In this document: piece by piece, positions 32,067 through 40,364 of the stretch
How the letters are laid out: every line of letters begins with the position of its first letter
Position numbering within the stretch: the first letter of the stretch is position 1
Assembly (NCBI GenBank): GCA_022772585.1
Contig: JALEZN010000087.1
Coordinates: 1 to 50,238, forward strand
Reading direction: 5' to 3'
From: Clostridiales bacterium
GTDB taxonomy: Bacteria > Bacillota > Clostridia > Oscillospirales > Oscillospiraceae
Length of the DNA stretch: 50,238 bases
Program-made: the position numbers and the translations under genes
Notes under the pieces: generated by a model
Told to the model about the DNA's origin: nothing
Databases searched by the model: none
What the model saw: the letters and a program-made list of their open reading frames with translations, nothing else

Positions 32067-32193
32067 TATGATAATGTCTGCTGAATAAACCGCTTTGCGG
32101 TTTATTCGTGCGGCAGCAGCCGCACAATTCGATCAAAAGGGCCATTCTCAGCCCTTTTGATCGAATTCAGGTATTGTTACAATGCGTATTTCC
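32067..32193 (+). repeat. 127-bp three-hairpin intergenic repeat, copy 1
   Basis: Starts TATGATAATGTCTGCTG; hairpin F (32083-32107, GAATAAACCGC-TTT-GCGGTTTATTC), hairpin E (32108-32125, GTGCGGC/GCCGCAC), hairpin D (32126-32167, 17-bp arms), then ATTGTTACAATGCGTATTTCC. The same modules with equal lengths occur inverted at 48713-48839. Stem D differs completely in sequence between copies but stays paired. The end lies 20 bases before the response-regulator ATG, and its TACAAT could serve as a -10. Upstream, the serpin side (31926-32066) holds an 18-bp palindrome TTTTAAGAATTCTTAAAA and no gene. Confidence 0.85.
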
Positions 32194-32213
32194 GATGAAG
32201 CGAGGTGTGCTCC

Positions 32214-32915
32214 ATGTACAATATTCTCATCTGTGATGACGATAAAGATATCGTATCCGCACTGGACATCTATCTCACCAGCGAGGGCTACCGCACCTTC
32301 CACGCCTATGACGGGCTGGAGGCTCTGGCTGCGGCGGAGCGGGAAGACCTTCACCTGATCCTTATGGATGTGATGATGCCGGGACTGGACGGCATCCGCG
32401 CCACCGCCAGGCTGCGGGAGACCACCAACATCCCCATCATCCTCCTCACCGCCAAGAGCGAGGACACCGACAAGATCCTGGGCCTGAACATCGGCGCCGA
32501 CGACTATATCACCAAGCCCTTCAACCCCATCGAGGTCCTGGCCCGGGTCAAGAGCCAGCTCCGGCGGTACACCACCCTGGGCGGCCGCACCAGGGCCCCG
32601 GCGGAGAACGGCTCTGTCCTCACCAACGGCGGCATCGCCATGGATGACGCCGCCAAATCGGTGACGGTGGACGGAGAGCGGGTCTCCCTGACCCCCATTG
32701 AGTACAACATTCTCCTTCTGCTCCTGCGCCATCCCGGCCGGGTATTTTCCACCGGCCAGATCTATGAGCAGGTGTGGAACGACCCCTCTCTGGGCTCAGA
32801 GAACACGGTGGCCGTCCACATCCGGCATTTAAGGGAGAAGCTGGAGATCGACCCGGCCAACCCCCGGTACATCAAGGTGGTATGGGGCCTTGGCTACAAG
32901 ATGGAAAAGATATGA
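32214..32915 (+). CDS. OmpR/PhoB-type response regulator
   Basis: ATG 32214 (MYNILICDDDKDIV) with GCGAGG eight bases upstream. 233 residues. Receiver domain 1-120 with acidic pocket DDD (8-10), phosphoacceptor Asp in LILMDVMMPGLDG near 51, Thr in LLTAKSED near 81 and Lys in DDYITKPF near 102. C-terminal winged helix ~135-230 (LTPIEYNILLLLLRHPGRVFS in part; VAVHIRHLREKLE). Its stop overlaps an ATG of the histidine kinase gene, forming a two-component pair. Confidence 0.95.
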   Translation: MYNILICDDDKDIVSALDIYLTSEGYRTFHAYDGLEALAAAEREDLHLILMDVMMPGLDGIRATARLRETTNIPIILLTAKSEDTDKILGLNIGADDYITKPFNPIEVLARVKSQLRRYTTLGGRTRAPAENGSVLTNGGIAMDDAAKSVTVDGERVSLTPIEYNILLLLLRHPGRVFSTGQIYEQVWNDPSLGSENTVAVHIRHLREKLEIDPANPRYIKVVWGLGYKMEKI

Positions 32916-32935
32916 GACGCCGGGAGGAACATACG

Positions 32936-35119
32936 ATGAAACAATCCGGAGGAGGTGCGGCCCGCCGGCTGATGGCCGCCGTGTGCGTGGTATGCGGGGT
33001 CCTGGCCTTCTGGTCCGGCATGCTGCTCCTGTCCCACTGGGACGATCTCTGGTCGGCGGGAGACTTTTATCAGAGCGGCAGCATTGTCTATCCCTTTATC
33101 CGCTGCCGCCACTGTGTGCAGGAGGCCATGGAACTGCGCATGACCCAAAGCTGGGGCGCGGAGGAAGATTACCTTCAGCACACCCGCCTGGAAAAGCTGG
33201 AAGCCGGCCTGGCCGCCGAAGAGACCAACTACCGCTTTCTGGTCCGGGACGAAGCATCGGGCCAGGTCCTCTGGGGCAATACCGACGAAGCGGCTCTGGA
33301 CCAGGCTGCCGCCCGGGAAACAATGCGCTTTTCAGTCTCCTGGGGCGAGCAGATGAGAGCACAGGATGAAACCGTCTGGAACAGCGACGACTGGAGCTAC
33401 AAGGTCCTGCACGTATACACCCCGGAGGGCATGGTGGTCATCGACCCCATGGCAGGCCAGACAAATACCGGCGGGGCGGATGCCTCCGGAACGGAGTACG
33501 CCGAGCGCCCCTACAATCAATACGGCTACGCCTATCTGCCTGAAGAGGACCTGTGGCAGTATGACTCCGGGCAGGATACCCGCATCCATCAGGCCGGCCT
33601 GGTGCTGGAATCCGGCGTGGCCGTTCCCCTTACCGTGGAAGATGACTTTATGGAGGCCATGCGGGACTATCAGGCTTTTCAGACCTGGCTCACTCCCGTG
33701 ACCCTGCTCTTTCTGGCCGCCGCCTCCATGGCTCTGTTCCTGCTGACCCGGCTGTGCGCCCGGGCTGGGCGGCGGCGGGGCAGCGGGGAGATCGTCCTCT
33801 CCTGGTGGGACCGCTTCCCCTATGAGCTCTGTCTGTCCAGCGGGGTCCTGCTTTTTGCCGTCCTGCTCCGCGCCGGGGACCCCATCGCCTATACCATCAA
33901 CCAGTCCGGATTCAGCCTCCGGGTACTGGTGGGCCTGGGCCTTCTCAGCCTGGTGGGGGGCTGGGCGGTCCTGGCCCTGCTGCTCACCACCGCCGTGCGG
34001 CTCAAATCCCGCACGCTGCTGCGCAGCACCCTGTGCTGGCAGGCGGGTGCATGGGTAATCCGCCAATGCCGCTCTCTCCCCTCCCGCTGGCCCATGGAGC
34101 GGCGGACAGTATGTCTTTTCCTGCTCTACCTGCTGGGCACCGCTATTACCACCCCCACTATCATTCTCATCCCGGTATACCAGGGCTTCGTGCTTTGGCA
34201 GCTGTGCCGGTGGGTGCGCCAGTGGAAGTCCATCCGCGCCGCCACCGGCGCCATTCTGGGAGGCACCCCCGAGGTACAGATCGACACCACCGGCATGTAC
34301 CACGACCTGCGGGAGCACGCCGAACAGCTCAACGACCTGGGCGCGGCCATCAACAATGCGGTGGACGAGCGGCTCAAAAGCGAGCGCTTCCGGGCCGAGC
34401 TCATCACCAACGTGTCCCACGACCTGAAGACCCCTCTCACCTCCATCATCAACTATGTGGACCTGCTGAAAAAGACCGATATCCAGGACCCCAGGGCACT
34501 GGAGTACATCGGCGTGCTGGACCGGAAATCCCAACGGCTGAAAAAGCTGACCGAGGACCTGGTGGAGGCCTCCAAGGCCTCCACCGGCACCCTGCCCGTG
34601 AACCTGGAGCGGTTGGACTTTGCCCAACTCCTCACCCAGGCTATGGGGGAGTATGAGGAAAAATTCCAGCTCTCCGGCCTCACACCCATACTGGACCCGG
34701 CGGAGGGGGACTACTCCATCCTGGCCGACGGGCGGCACCTGTGGCGGGTCATAGACAATCTGCTGGGCAACTGCTGCAAATACGCCCTGCCCGGCACCCG
34801 TGTCTACCTGGATCTGGTCCGCTGGGACGGCCGGGTCACCCTGACGGTAAAGAACATCTCCAGAAATCCCCTGAATATCCCGGCAGAGCAGCTGATGGAG
34901 CGCTTCGTCCGGGGGGAGGCCGCCCGGACCACCGAGGGTTCCGGTCTGGGGCTCTCCATCGCCCGCAGCCTCACCGAGCTCCAGGGCGGCATGTTCCGGC
35001 TGGCCATCGACGGGGACCTGTTCAAGGCGGTGGTCTCCATGCCCGCCGCGCCCCCGGTCCCCCCTTCTGCTCCTCCGGCGCGTGAAGAGGCCGACCCCGC
35101 AGAGGAACTCTCTTTCTGA
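32936..35119 (+). CDS. Membrane sensor histidine kinase
   Basis: ATG 32936 (MKQSGGGAARR) chosen with GGGAGG eight bases upstream; an ATG at 32912 overlaps the regulator stop and is the alternative. 727 residues. TM1 at ~13-35, a large external domain ~36-245, then a cluster of further helices (~250-275, 295-312, 325-355, 385-425), unusual for a simple kinase. HisKA with FRAELITNVSHDLKTPLTS near 480, HATPase with VIDNLLGNCCKYA near 605 and GSGLGLSIARSL near 665. It phosphorylates the adjacent regulator; the signal is unknown, probably envelope-related. Confidence 0.92.
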   Translation: MKQSGGGAARRLMAAVCVVCGVLAFWSGMLLLSHWDDLWSAGDFYQSGSIVYPFIRCRHCVQEAMELRMTQSWGAEEDYLQHTRLEKLEAGLAAEETNYRFLVRDEASGQVLWGNTDEAALDQAAARETMRFSVSWGEQMRAQDETVWNSDDWSYKVLHVYTPEGMVVIDPMAGQTNTGGADASGTEYAERPYNQYGYAYLPEEDLWQYDSGQDTRIHQAGLVLESGVAVPLTVEDDFMEAMRDYQAFQTWLTPVTLLFLAAASMALFLLTRLCARAGRRRGSGEIVLSWWDRFPYELCLSSGVLLFAVLLRAGDPIAYTINQSGFSLRVLVGLGLLSLVGGWAVLALLLTTAVRLKSRTLLRSTLCWQAGAWVIRQCRSLPSRWPMERRTVCLFLLYLLGTAITTPTIILIPVYQGFVLWQLCRWVRQWKSIRAATGAILGGTPEVQIDTTGMYHDLREHAEQLNDLGAAINNAVDERLKSERFRAELITNVSHDLKTPLTSIINYVDLLKKTDIQDPRALEYIGVLDRKSQRLKKLTEDLVEASKASTGTLPVNLERLDFAQLLTQAMGEYEEKFQLSGLTPILDPAEGDYSILADGRHLWRVIDNLLGNCCKYALPGTRVYLDLVRWDGRVTLTVKNISRNPLNIPAEQLMERFVRGEAARTTEGSGLGLSIARSLTELQGGMFRLAIDGDLFKAVVSMPAAPPVPPSAPPAREEADPAEELSF

Positions 35120-35153
35120 CGCGGCAGATCCATTCTTTTTCCTCTTTCGGCGC

Positions 35154-35187
35154 AAAAAGGCGGCAGGGATCGCTCCCCGCCGCCTTT
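35154..35187 (+). terminator. Terminator after the histidine kinase
   Basis: AAAGGCGGC paired with GCCGCCTTT plus inner GGGA/TCCC stem. The remainder of the 324-base gap up to the pyrophosphatase gene holds its promoter and nothing else recognised. Confidence 0.8.
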
Positions 35188-35350
35188 GCCCGTCTCACAC
35201 GATCCCCAGTGGACGCGTTCCCTGCCTGCACCCAGCTCAAAGTGATATTTTACGATGCCCAGATCCATTCTACCATATGTTGGAGGCTGCACACGTTTGG
35301 AGGTTAAATCCAGACCAACAAATTGCGGCGGCAGGCGCTTCAATCCGCTC

Positions 35351-35379
35351 TTGCCCATTTCCCGTTCCTTTACTATAAT
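35351..35379 (+). promoter_or_regulatory. Promoter of the pyrophosphatase gene
   Basis: -35 TTGCCC (35351-35356), 17-bp spacer, exact -10 TATAAT (35374-35379). Confidence 0.75.
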
Positions 35380-35443
35380 GGATATGAAAAAAGACTGTGT
35401 ATGCGAAATAAGATCCCTTACACTGTATAAGGAGTGAATCCCG

Positions 35444-36007
35444 TTGTCAAATATCTGGCATGACATCAGCCCCAGCCGCATCCAGCCGGAGGACTTTGTG
35501 GCAGTCATCGAGATCCCCAAGGGCAGCAAGAAGAAGTACGAACTGGACAAGGAGACCGGTCTCATCATTCTGGACCGGGTCCTCCACACCTCCACCCACT
35601 ATCCCGCCAATTACGGCTTTATTCCCCGCACCTACGGCGACGACGGCGACCCGCTGGACGTGCTGGTCCTCTGCTCTGAGGAGATGGACCCCCTGACTCT
35701 GGTGCGCTGCTACCCCATCGGCTATATCTCCATGCTGGACGGCGGCAAGAACGACGAGAAGATCATCGCCATTCCCTTCGCCGACCCCACCTACAATACC
35801 TTCCGTGACCTGATGGACCTGCCCGCCCACATTTTTGACGAGATGGCCCACTTCTTCGCGGTCTACAAGGCCCTGGAGGGCAAGGAAACTGTGGCCGGCG
35901 ACGTCAATGACCGCGCCGCCGCCGTTCAGGTCATCCGCAAAGCCATGGACCACTACGCCGAGTGCTTTCTGGGCGGACTGCCCGCCCAGGGCGGCGCGGC
36001 CCGGTAA
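35444..36007 (+). CDS. ppa: Family I inorganic pyrophosphatase
   Basis: TTG start at 35444 supported by AAGGAG nine bases upstream; no ATG lies nearby. 187 residues. Family signature seen: GSKKKYELDKETGLIILDRVL near 27-47 and HYPANYGFIPRTYGDDGDPLDVLVL (seen at 52-76), whose DGDPLD aspartates bind metal, plus PFADPTYN near 109. The soluble enzyme hydrolyses pyrophosphate to phosphate. Monocistronic. Confidence 0.95.
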   Translation: MSNIWHDISPSRIQPEDFVAVIEIPKGSKKKYELDKETGLIILDRVLHTSTHYPANYGFIPRTYGDDGDPLDVLVLCSEEMDPLTLVRCYPIGYISMLDGGKNDEKIIAIPFADPTYNTFRDLMDLPAHIFDEMAHFFAVYKALEGKETVAGDVNDRAAAVQVIRKAMDHYAECFLGGLPAQGGAAR

Positions 36008-36044
36008 ACGGGAATTTAAAGAAAAGTTAATCCTTTTCCCGTTT
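36006..36044 (+). terminator. Probable terminator of ppa
   Basis: AAACGGGAA (36006-36014) pairs with TTCCCGTTT (36036-36044) across a 21-base A/T-rich loop, followed by CGTTT. Weaker than the others in the window. Confidence 0.5.
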
Positions 36045-36070
36045 CGTTTCCCAGTCATGCATGGTACAAT

Positions 36071-36181
36071 AGTTTCACTTAGCGAGCCGCTGCGTCAGCG
36101 GCGGAGAACTTAGTGAAACTTGTGGCTGTGCCAAGACCTCTATAGTACGATTATACGCCCCGCCGTCTCAGCGGGGCGTAT
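36071..36181 (+). promoter_or_regulatory. Structured leader of the glf operon
   Basis: Two hairpins: a cruciform-like one (outer AGTTTCACT 36071-36079 with AGTGAAACT 36112-36120; inner GCCGCTG/CAGCGGC) and a second (ATACGCCCCGC 36153-36163 with GCGGGGCGTAT 36171-36181). A TACAAT -10-like box sits at 36065-36070 just before. No T run follows, so these act in the 5' leader rather than as a terminator. Confidence 0.55.
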
Positions 36182-36206
36182 CCTGAGAGGAGCGAAAGGA
36201 AACGCT

Positions 36207-37376
36207 ATGAACCAAGCTTACGACTGCCTGGTGATCGGCGCTGGCTTTGCCGGGGCGGTGGCCGCCCGGGAGCTGGCCGAGCGGGGCGGCAGGCGGGTCC
36301 TGGTGCTGGAGCGCCGGGATCACATCGGCGGCAACGCCTATGACCTGCCCGATCAGGCCGGTGTGCTCATCCACCAGTACGGCCCCCATATCTTCCATAC
36401 GTCCAACCGCCGGGTGTTCGACTATCTCTCCCGCTTTACCCGGTGGCGGGACTATCAGCACCGGGTGGTGGCCAACGTCCACGGCACCGAGATGCCGGTG
36501 CCCTTCAACCTGACCAGCCTGGAGCTGGCCTTCGGGAAGGAGAAGGCCGCCGCCCTGGAACAAAAGCTCATCGCCGCCTACGGTGCCGAGAAGAAGGTCA
36601 CCATCCTGGAGCTGCGGCAGAACACCGACCCGGACATTGCTGCTCTGGCCGACTATGTGTATGAGAACGTGTTCCTGCACTATACCATGAAGCAGTGGGA
36701 CCAGTCTCCTGAGGAGATCGACCCCAACACCACCGCCCGGGTGCCTGTGTTCCTCTCCCGGGACGACCGGTATTTCCAGGACCCCTGGCAGGGCATGCCC
36801 CTGGCGGGCTATACCCCTCTCTTCCGCCGCATGCTGGACCACCCCAACATCACGGTGGAGCTGGGAGTGGACGCCCGTACCCGCCTCACCCTGGGGGAGC
36901 ACGGCGTAGAGCTGGACGGCGCGCCCTTTACCGGCCCGGTGATCTACTCCGGCGCGGTGGACGAGCTCTTTGACTGCCGCTTCGGCCGCCTGCCCTACCG
37001 GACGCTGGAGTTCCGGTTCGAGACCTATCCGGTGGACTTCTGGCAGTCCCACGGCACGGTGAATTACACCGTCAGCGAGGAGTGGACCCGTATCACCGAG
37101 TTCAAGTACCTCACCGGGCAGGAGCTGCCCGGACGCACTACCATCGCCAAGGAGATCTCCCACGCCTACACCGGCGCGCCGGAGGAGACCCCCTATTACG
37201 CCATCATCAGCCCGGAGAACAACGCCCTCTATCAGCGCTACCGGGCGCTGGCTGACGGTTACGGCAGCCTTTACCTGCTGGGCCGCCTGGCCGAGTACAA
37301 ATATTACAATATGGACGCCATCGTGGCCCGGGCGCTGGAGCTGTGCGATGGCCTGATCCGGAAGGAAGGCGAGTGA
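36207..37376 (+). CDS. glf: UDP-galactopyranose mutase
   Basis: ATG 36207 (MNQAYDCLVIGAGFAGAVAA) with AAAGGA upstream; the open frame before it is leader. 389 residues, normal for Glf. FAD motif GAGFAGAVAARELAERG at 11-27, RRDHIGGNAYD near 39, HQYGPHIFHTSN near 55 with the substrate-site histidine, and NYTVSEEWTRITEFK near 288. It interconverts UDP-galactopyranose and UDP-galactofuranose for surface polysaccharide. Its stop overlaps the next gene's GTG, a glycosyltransferase. Confidence 0.94.
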   Translation: MNQAYDCLVIGAGFAGAVAARELAERGGRRVLVLERRDHIGGNAYDLPDQAGVLIHQYGPHIFHTSNRRVFDYLSRFTRWRDYQHRVVANVHGTEMPVPFNLTSLELAFGKEKAAALEQKLIAAYGAEKKVTILELRQNTDPDIAALADYVYENVFLHYTMKQWDQSPEEIDPNTTARVPVFLSRDDRYFQDPWQGMPLAGYTPLFRRMLDHPNITVELGVDARTRLTLGEHGVELDGAPFTGPVIYSGAVDELFDCRFGRLPYRTLEFRFETYPVDFWQSHGTVNYTVSEEWTRITEFKYLTGQELPGRTTIAKEISHAYTGAPEETPYYAIISPENNALYQRYRALADGYGSLYLLGRLAEYKYYNMDAIVARALELCDGLIRKEGE

Positions 37377-38410
37377 TCCCCGTGGAAAAGCTCATTACCT
37401 TTGCGGTCCCCTGCTACAACTCGGCGGCCTACATGGACCACTGTGTGGAGACCCTGCTCTCCGGCGGAGAGGACATCGAGATCATCCTGGTGGACGACGG
37501 CTCCACCAAGGACGACACCCCGGCCATCTGCGACCGCTATCAGGAGAAGTACCCCGACATCGTCCGGGCCATCCACCAGCCCAACGGCGGCCACGGCGAG
37601 GGCGTGAACCAGGGGCTGCGCAACGCCCGGGGCCTGTATTACAAAGTGGTGGACTCGGACGACTGGCTGGACACCGGCGCCCTGAAAAAGGCGCTGGACA
37701 AGCTGCGGGAGTTCGCCAAAATGCCCGAGCCGGTGGACCTGCTGGTGTGCAACTACGTCTATGAGCATGTGGAGGACAACACCCAGAAGGTCATGCGGTA
37801 CACCAACGTGTTCCCCGAAAACAAGATCTTCACCTGGGCCGACATCGGCCGCTTCCGCCCCTCCCAGTACCTGCTGATGCACTCGGTGATCTACCGCACC
37901 GAGATGCTCCGCGCCTGCAAGCTGGAGCTGCCCAAGCACACCTTCTACGTGGACAACATCTTCGTCTACCAGCCCCTGCCCTACGTCAAGACCATTTACT
38001 ACATGGATCTGGACCTGTACCGCTACTTTATCGGCCGTGCGGACCAGAGCGTAAACGAGAAGGTGATGGTCACCCGGGTGGACCAGCAGCTGCGGGTCAC
38101 CCGGCTGATGATCGACGCCCACGACCTCAACAAGGTCCGCGCCGAGCTGCCCAAGCTGGGCCGGTACATGTTCAACTACCTGGCCATGATGATGACCATC
38201 TCCTCCATCTTCCTCATCATCGACGGTTCCCCCGAGGCGCTGGGCAAAAAGACCCAGCTGTGGGAGTATCTGCGGACCGTGGATCCCCGGCTCCACCACC
38301 GGATGAAATACCGGGCCGTGTCCGCCGTGTCCAACATCCCCGGCTACCAGGGCCGCAAGCTGTCGGTCAGGCTCTACCGTCTGGCCCGCCGCATCTACAA
38401 GTTCAACTGA
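37373..38410 (+). CDS. Family 2 glycosyltransferase
   Basis: GTG at 37373 overlaps the glf stop (GTGA) with AAGGA six bases upstream; a second in-frame GTG at 37382 (reading VEKLITFAVPCYNS) is an equally fair start. About 345 residues. GT-A fold: TFAVPCYNSAAYMDH near 8, IILVDDGSTKDDTP near 38, and the DXD-type DSDDW near 93. The C-terminal third is helical with a basic end (LARRIYKFN). It is likely to transfer a sugar, perhaps galactofuranose given glf, to a cell-surface glycan at the inner membrane face. Confidence 0.88.
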   Translation: MIPVEKLITFAVPCYNSAAYMDHCVETLLSGGEDIEIILVDDGSTKDDTPAICDRYQEKYPDIVRAIHQPNGGHGEGVNQGLRNARGLYYKVVDSDDWLDTGALKKALDKLREFAKMPEPVDLLVCNYVYEHVEDNTQKVMRYTNVFPENKIFTWADIGRFRPSQYLLMHSVIYRTEMLRACKLELPKHTFYVDNIFVYQPLPYVKTIYYMDLDLYRYFIGRADQSVNEKVMVTRVDQQLRVTRLMIDAHDLNKVRAELPKLGRYMFNYLAMMMTISSIFLIIDGSPEALGKKTQLWEYLRTVDPRLHHRMKYRAVSAVSNIPGYQGRKLSVRLYRLARRIYKFN

Positions 38411-38420
38411 TTTTATCATG

Positions 38421-38460
38421 AGAAAACCGCGCCTCCCCATCAGGGAAGGCGCGGCTTTTC
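38421..38460. terminator. Bidirectional terminator between glycosyltransferase and SLH genes
   Basis: AAAACCGCGCC and GGCGCGGCTTTT with an inner CCC/GGG pair; A and T runs on both sides. Confidence 0.9.
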
Positions 38461-38479
38461 AACATTCCGGCGGTCTCCA

Positions 38480-40351
38480 TCACCGGGCCACGATCACGCG
38501 GATCTGTCCGCCCTGCTCCGGCTCCTTGTCGTAATATCCGGCGAGAGTATAGTCCCCGCCGCTCACCCGGGTCAGGCTGGAGAGGTAGTACTTCCCGTCC
38601 CGGACCTCATACACCGCCGCGCGCTCGGAGACAGGATAGCTCCGGTTGGCGGAGGAGAGGGCGGTGTTCCCGGTGACGCTGTCCAGCTTCACCTCGGTCA
38701 GGTTGGAGATGCGGTCAGGGGCCTGCAGGCTGCCCTTGATCTGGCAGGGGCCCTTCTTCACACCGAATACGGTGGTCTGGCTGCCCATGGGCACCGCCTG
38801 CCCCCCAATATCCGCCACATAGCTGGACATGGTGGTCATTCCCGCGCTGATCTCGGTGACGCTGGTGAGGACGCCGTAGGTATGCAGATCGCCGGTGGCA
38901 TCTTTCAAGATCAGCCGCTGGATCTCTCCCTGGGCATTGGTGGCATAGAAGCGCACCATGCTCTCGGTGAGCCTGACGCCGGCCAGCCGGCTGGGATACA
39001 CCCGGACGGCGGCGGTATCCTCATAGGTGTCCAGGATCTCCACATCATCGGCCAAGACATAGCTGCCCAGCTTCGTGCCGTCGGCGCTCACCTTGCCGGA
39101 CAGGGTGCTGGCAGAGAGCCGCTTGACCTGGATGGCTCCGCCCTCGGTGGTGATCCGGACCAGATCTCCTGCCTTGAAATAGCTCTCGTCGGTAGGATAG
39201 GTGTTCACCGCGCCCGAGGTGGTATACACGGTCACGGAACGGCTGGTGTACGTATCGCCCCGGTTGTCGGTGTAGCCGGTGTTCTGCACGGAGGTGACCA
39301 TGCCGTACACGGTGGAGCCTTCCAGGGCCTCTCCGGCGGAGCGGACAGCGGCCACACCGCCGCCCCGGCCCAGCAGAAGGGTCACGCTGTCGCCCACCCG
39401 GAATTCGCCCAGATCGCTGAGGGCGTAGGCGGCGTCACCGCTCTCGATGGCGTAGGTCCTGCCCGCCACCGTCACGCTGGCGGGGGCGGAAGCGCTGGGG
39501 CTCACCTGCTCCAGGGTGCCGGTGGCCCGCCTGCTGTAGGCCCACACGCTGCGCATGGGCTTGGACCAGTAGACCACGTCCAGAGCCTGGATGGCCTGGG
39601 CCGGGGCGCTCTTGCCGTCCCGGTACACGGCGGCGGAGGAAAGGTCAAAGGGCACCTTGCCCTGCCAGCTCCCCTCGGCCACCACCGGGCCCTCCATGGC
39701 GGAATTCACCAGGGCCACCCGGTCCAGGGTGCCGTCCATCCCCACCAGATTGAGGGTGGGCTCCAGGGTATTGAGATGATAGACGCCGGTCTTGTTCTTG
39801 GTGGTCATCAGGTTATAGAAGAGGTAGAGGGCGTCCCGCCGGGTCATGGCGTCGTTTTGGGCGGCGGTGACTCCCTCATCCAGCTCCAGATTGCGGTAGG
39901 CCGCCATCTGGCCTGCGGGATAGGCACCGGTGAAATCGGAGGGCTGGTAGCCCAGGAGCCGCAGCACCATGGTGACGCCCTCAGCCAGGGTGATGGTGTT
40001 GTCAGGCCGGAAGGTGCCGTCCAGATATCCGGAGATATATTCGCCCGAAACGGCGGCCTGGATGTAGGGCGCCGCCCAGTGGGTGCGGGGCACATCGGGA
40101 TAGGGGGCCACGCTGGCCGCGTCGCCGGCGCTGTCCCGCCACGGGGAGGCGGCGATGACCATCCGGGTGAATTCCGCCCGGGTGACGGTGCGCTCCAGAT
40201 GCAGCTCGCCGTTCTGGTCGCCCACCATGATGTTCAGGGCCGAGAGGACCTGGGCGGCCTCGCCATCGGCGGGAGCGGCGGCCATGGCGGCGGGCAGCAG
40301 GCCCACCGTCAGCACCACCGCGATCACGCCGGCCAACATACGTTTTCTCAT
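38480..40351 (-). CDS. S-layer-homology (SLH) domain exported protein
   Basis: ATG 40351 (MRKRMLAGVIAVVLTVGLLP) with AAGGAG eight bases upstream. 623 residues. Signal peptide 1-25 cut near AMA-AAP. Two to three SLH-type repeats follow: 33-75 (ALNIMVGDQNGELHLERTVTRAEF in part), 85-140 (YPDVPRTHWAAPYIQAAV, GYLDGTFRPDNTIT), and a degenerate third to ~190. The remaining 430 residues are beta-rich and not recognised. SLH domains bind pyruvylated wall polymers. It is the last gene of the TetR/HlyD/ABC operon, 13 bp after the permease. Confidence 0.85.
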   Translation of the reverse strand: MRKRMLAGVIAVVLTVGLLPAAMAAAPADGEAAQVLSALNIMVGDQNGELHLERTVTRAEFTRMVIAASPWRDSAGDAASVAPYPDVPRTHWAAPYIQAAVSGEYISGYLDGTFRPDNTITLAEGVTMVLRLLGYQPSDFTGAYPAGQMAAYRNLELDEGVTAAQNDAMTRRDALYLFYNLMTTKNKTGVYHLNTLEPTLNLVGMDGTLDRVALVNSAMEGPVVAEGSWQGKVPFDLSSAAVYRDGKSAPAQAIQALDVVYWSKPMRSVWAYSRRATGTLEQVSPSASAPASVTVAGRTYAIESGDAAYALSDLGEFRVGDSVTLLLGRGGGVAAVRSAGEALEGSTVYGMVTSVQNTGYTDNRGDTYTSRSVTVYTTSGAVNTYPTDESYFKAGDLVRITTEGGAIQVKRLSASTLSGKVSADGTKLGSYVLADDVEILDTYEDTAAVRVYPSRLAGVRLTESMVRFYATNAQGEIQRLILKDATGDLHTYGVLTSVTEISAGMTTMSSYVADIGGQAVPMGSQTTVFGVKKGPCQIKGSLQAPDRISNLTEVKLDSVTGNTALSSANRSYPVSERAAVYEVRDGKYYLSSLTRVSGGDYTLAGYYDKEPEQGGQIRVIVAR

Positions 40352-40364
40352 ATCGTACACTCCT

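Noticed and set aside
36071..36181. tRNA or riboswitch in the glf leader
   Set aside because: The nested stems do not form a cloverleaf and no known aptamer core was recognised.
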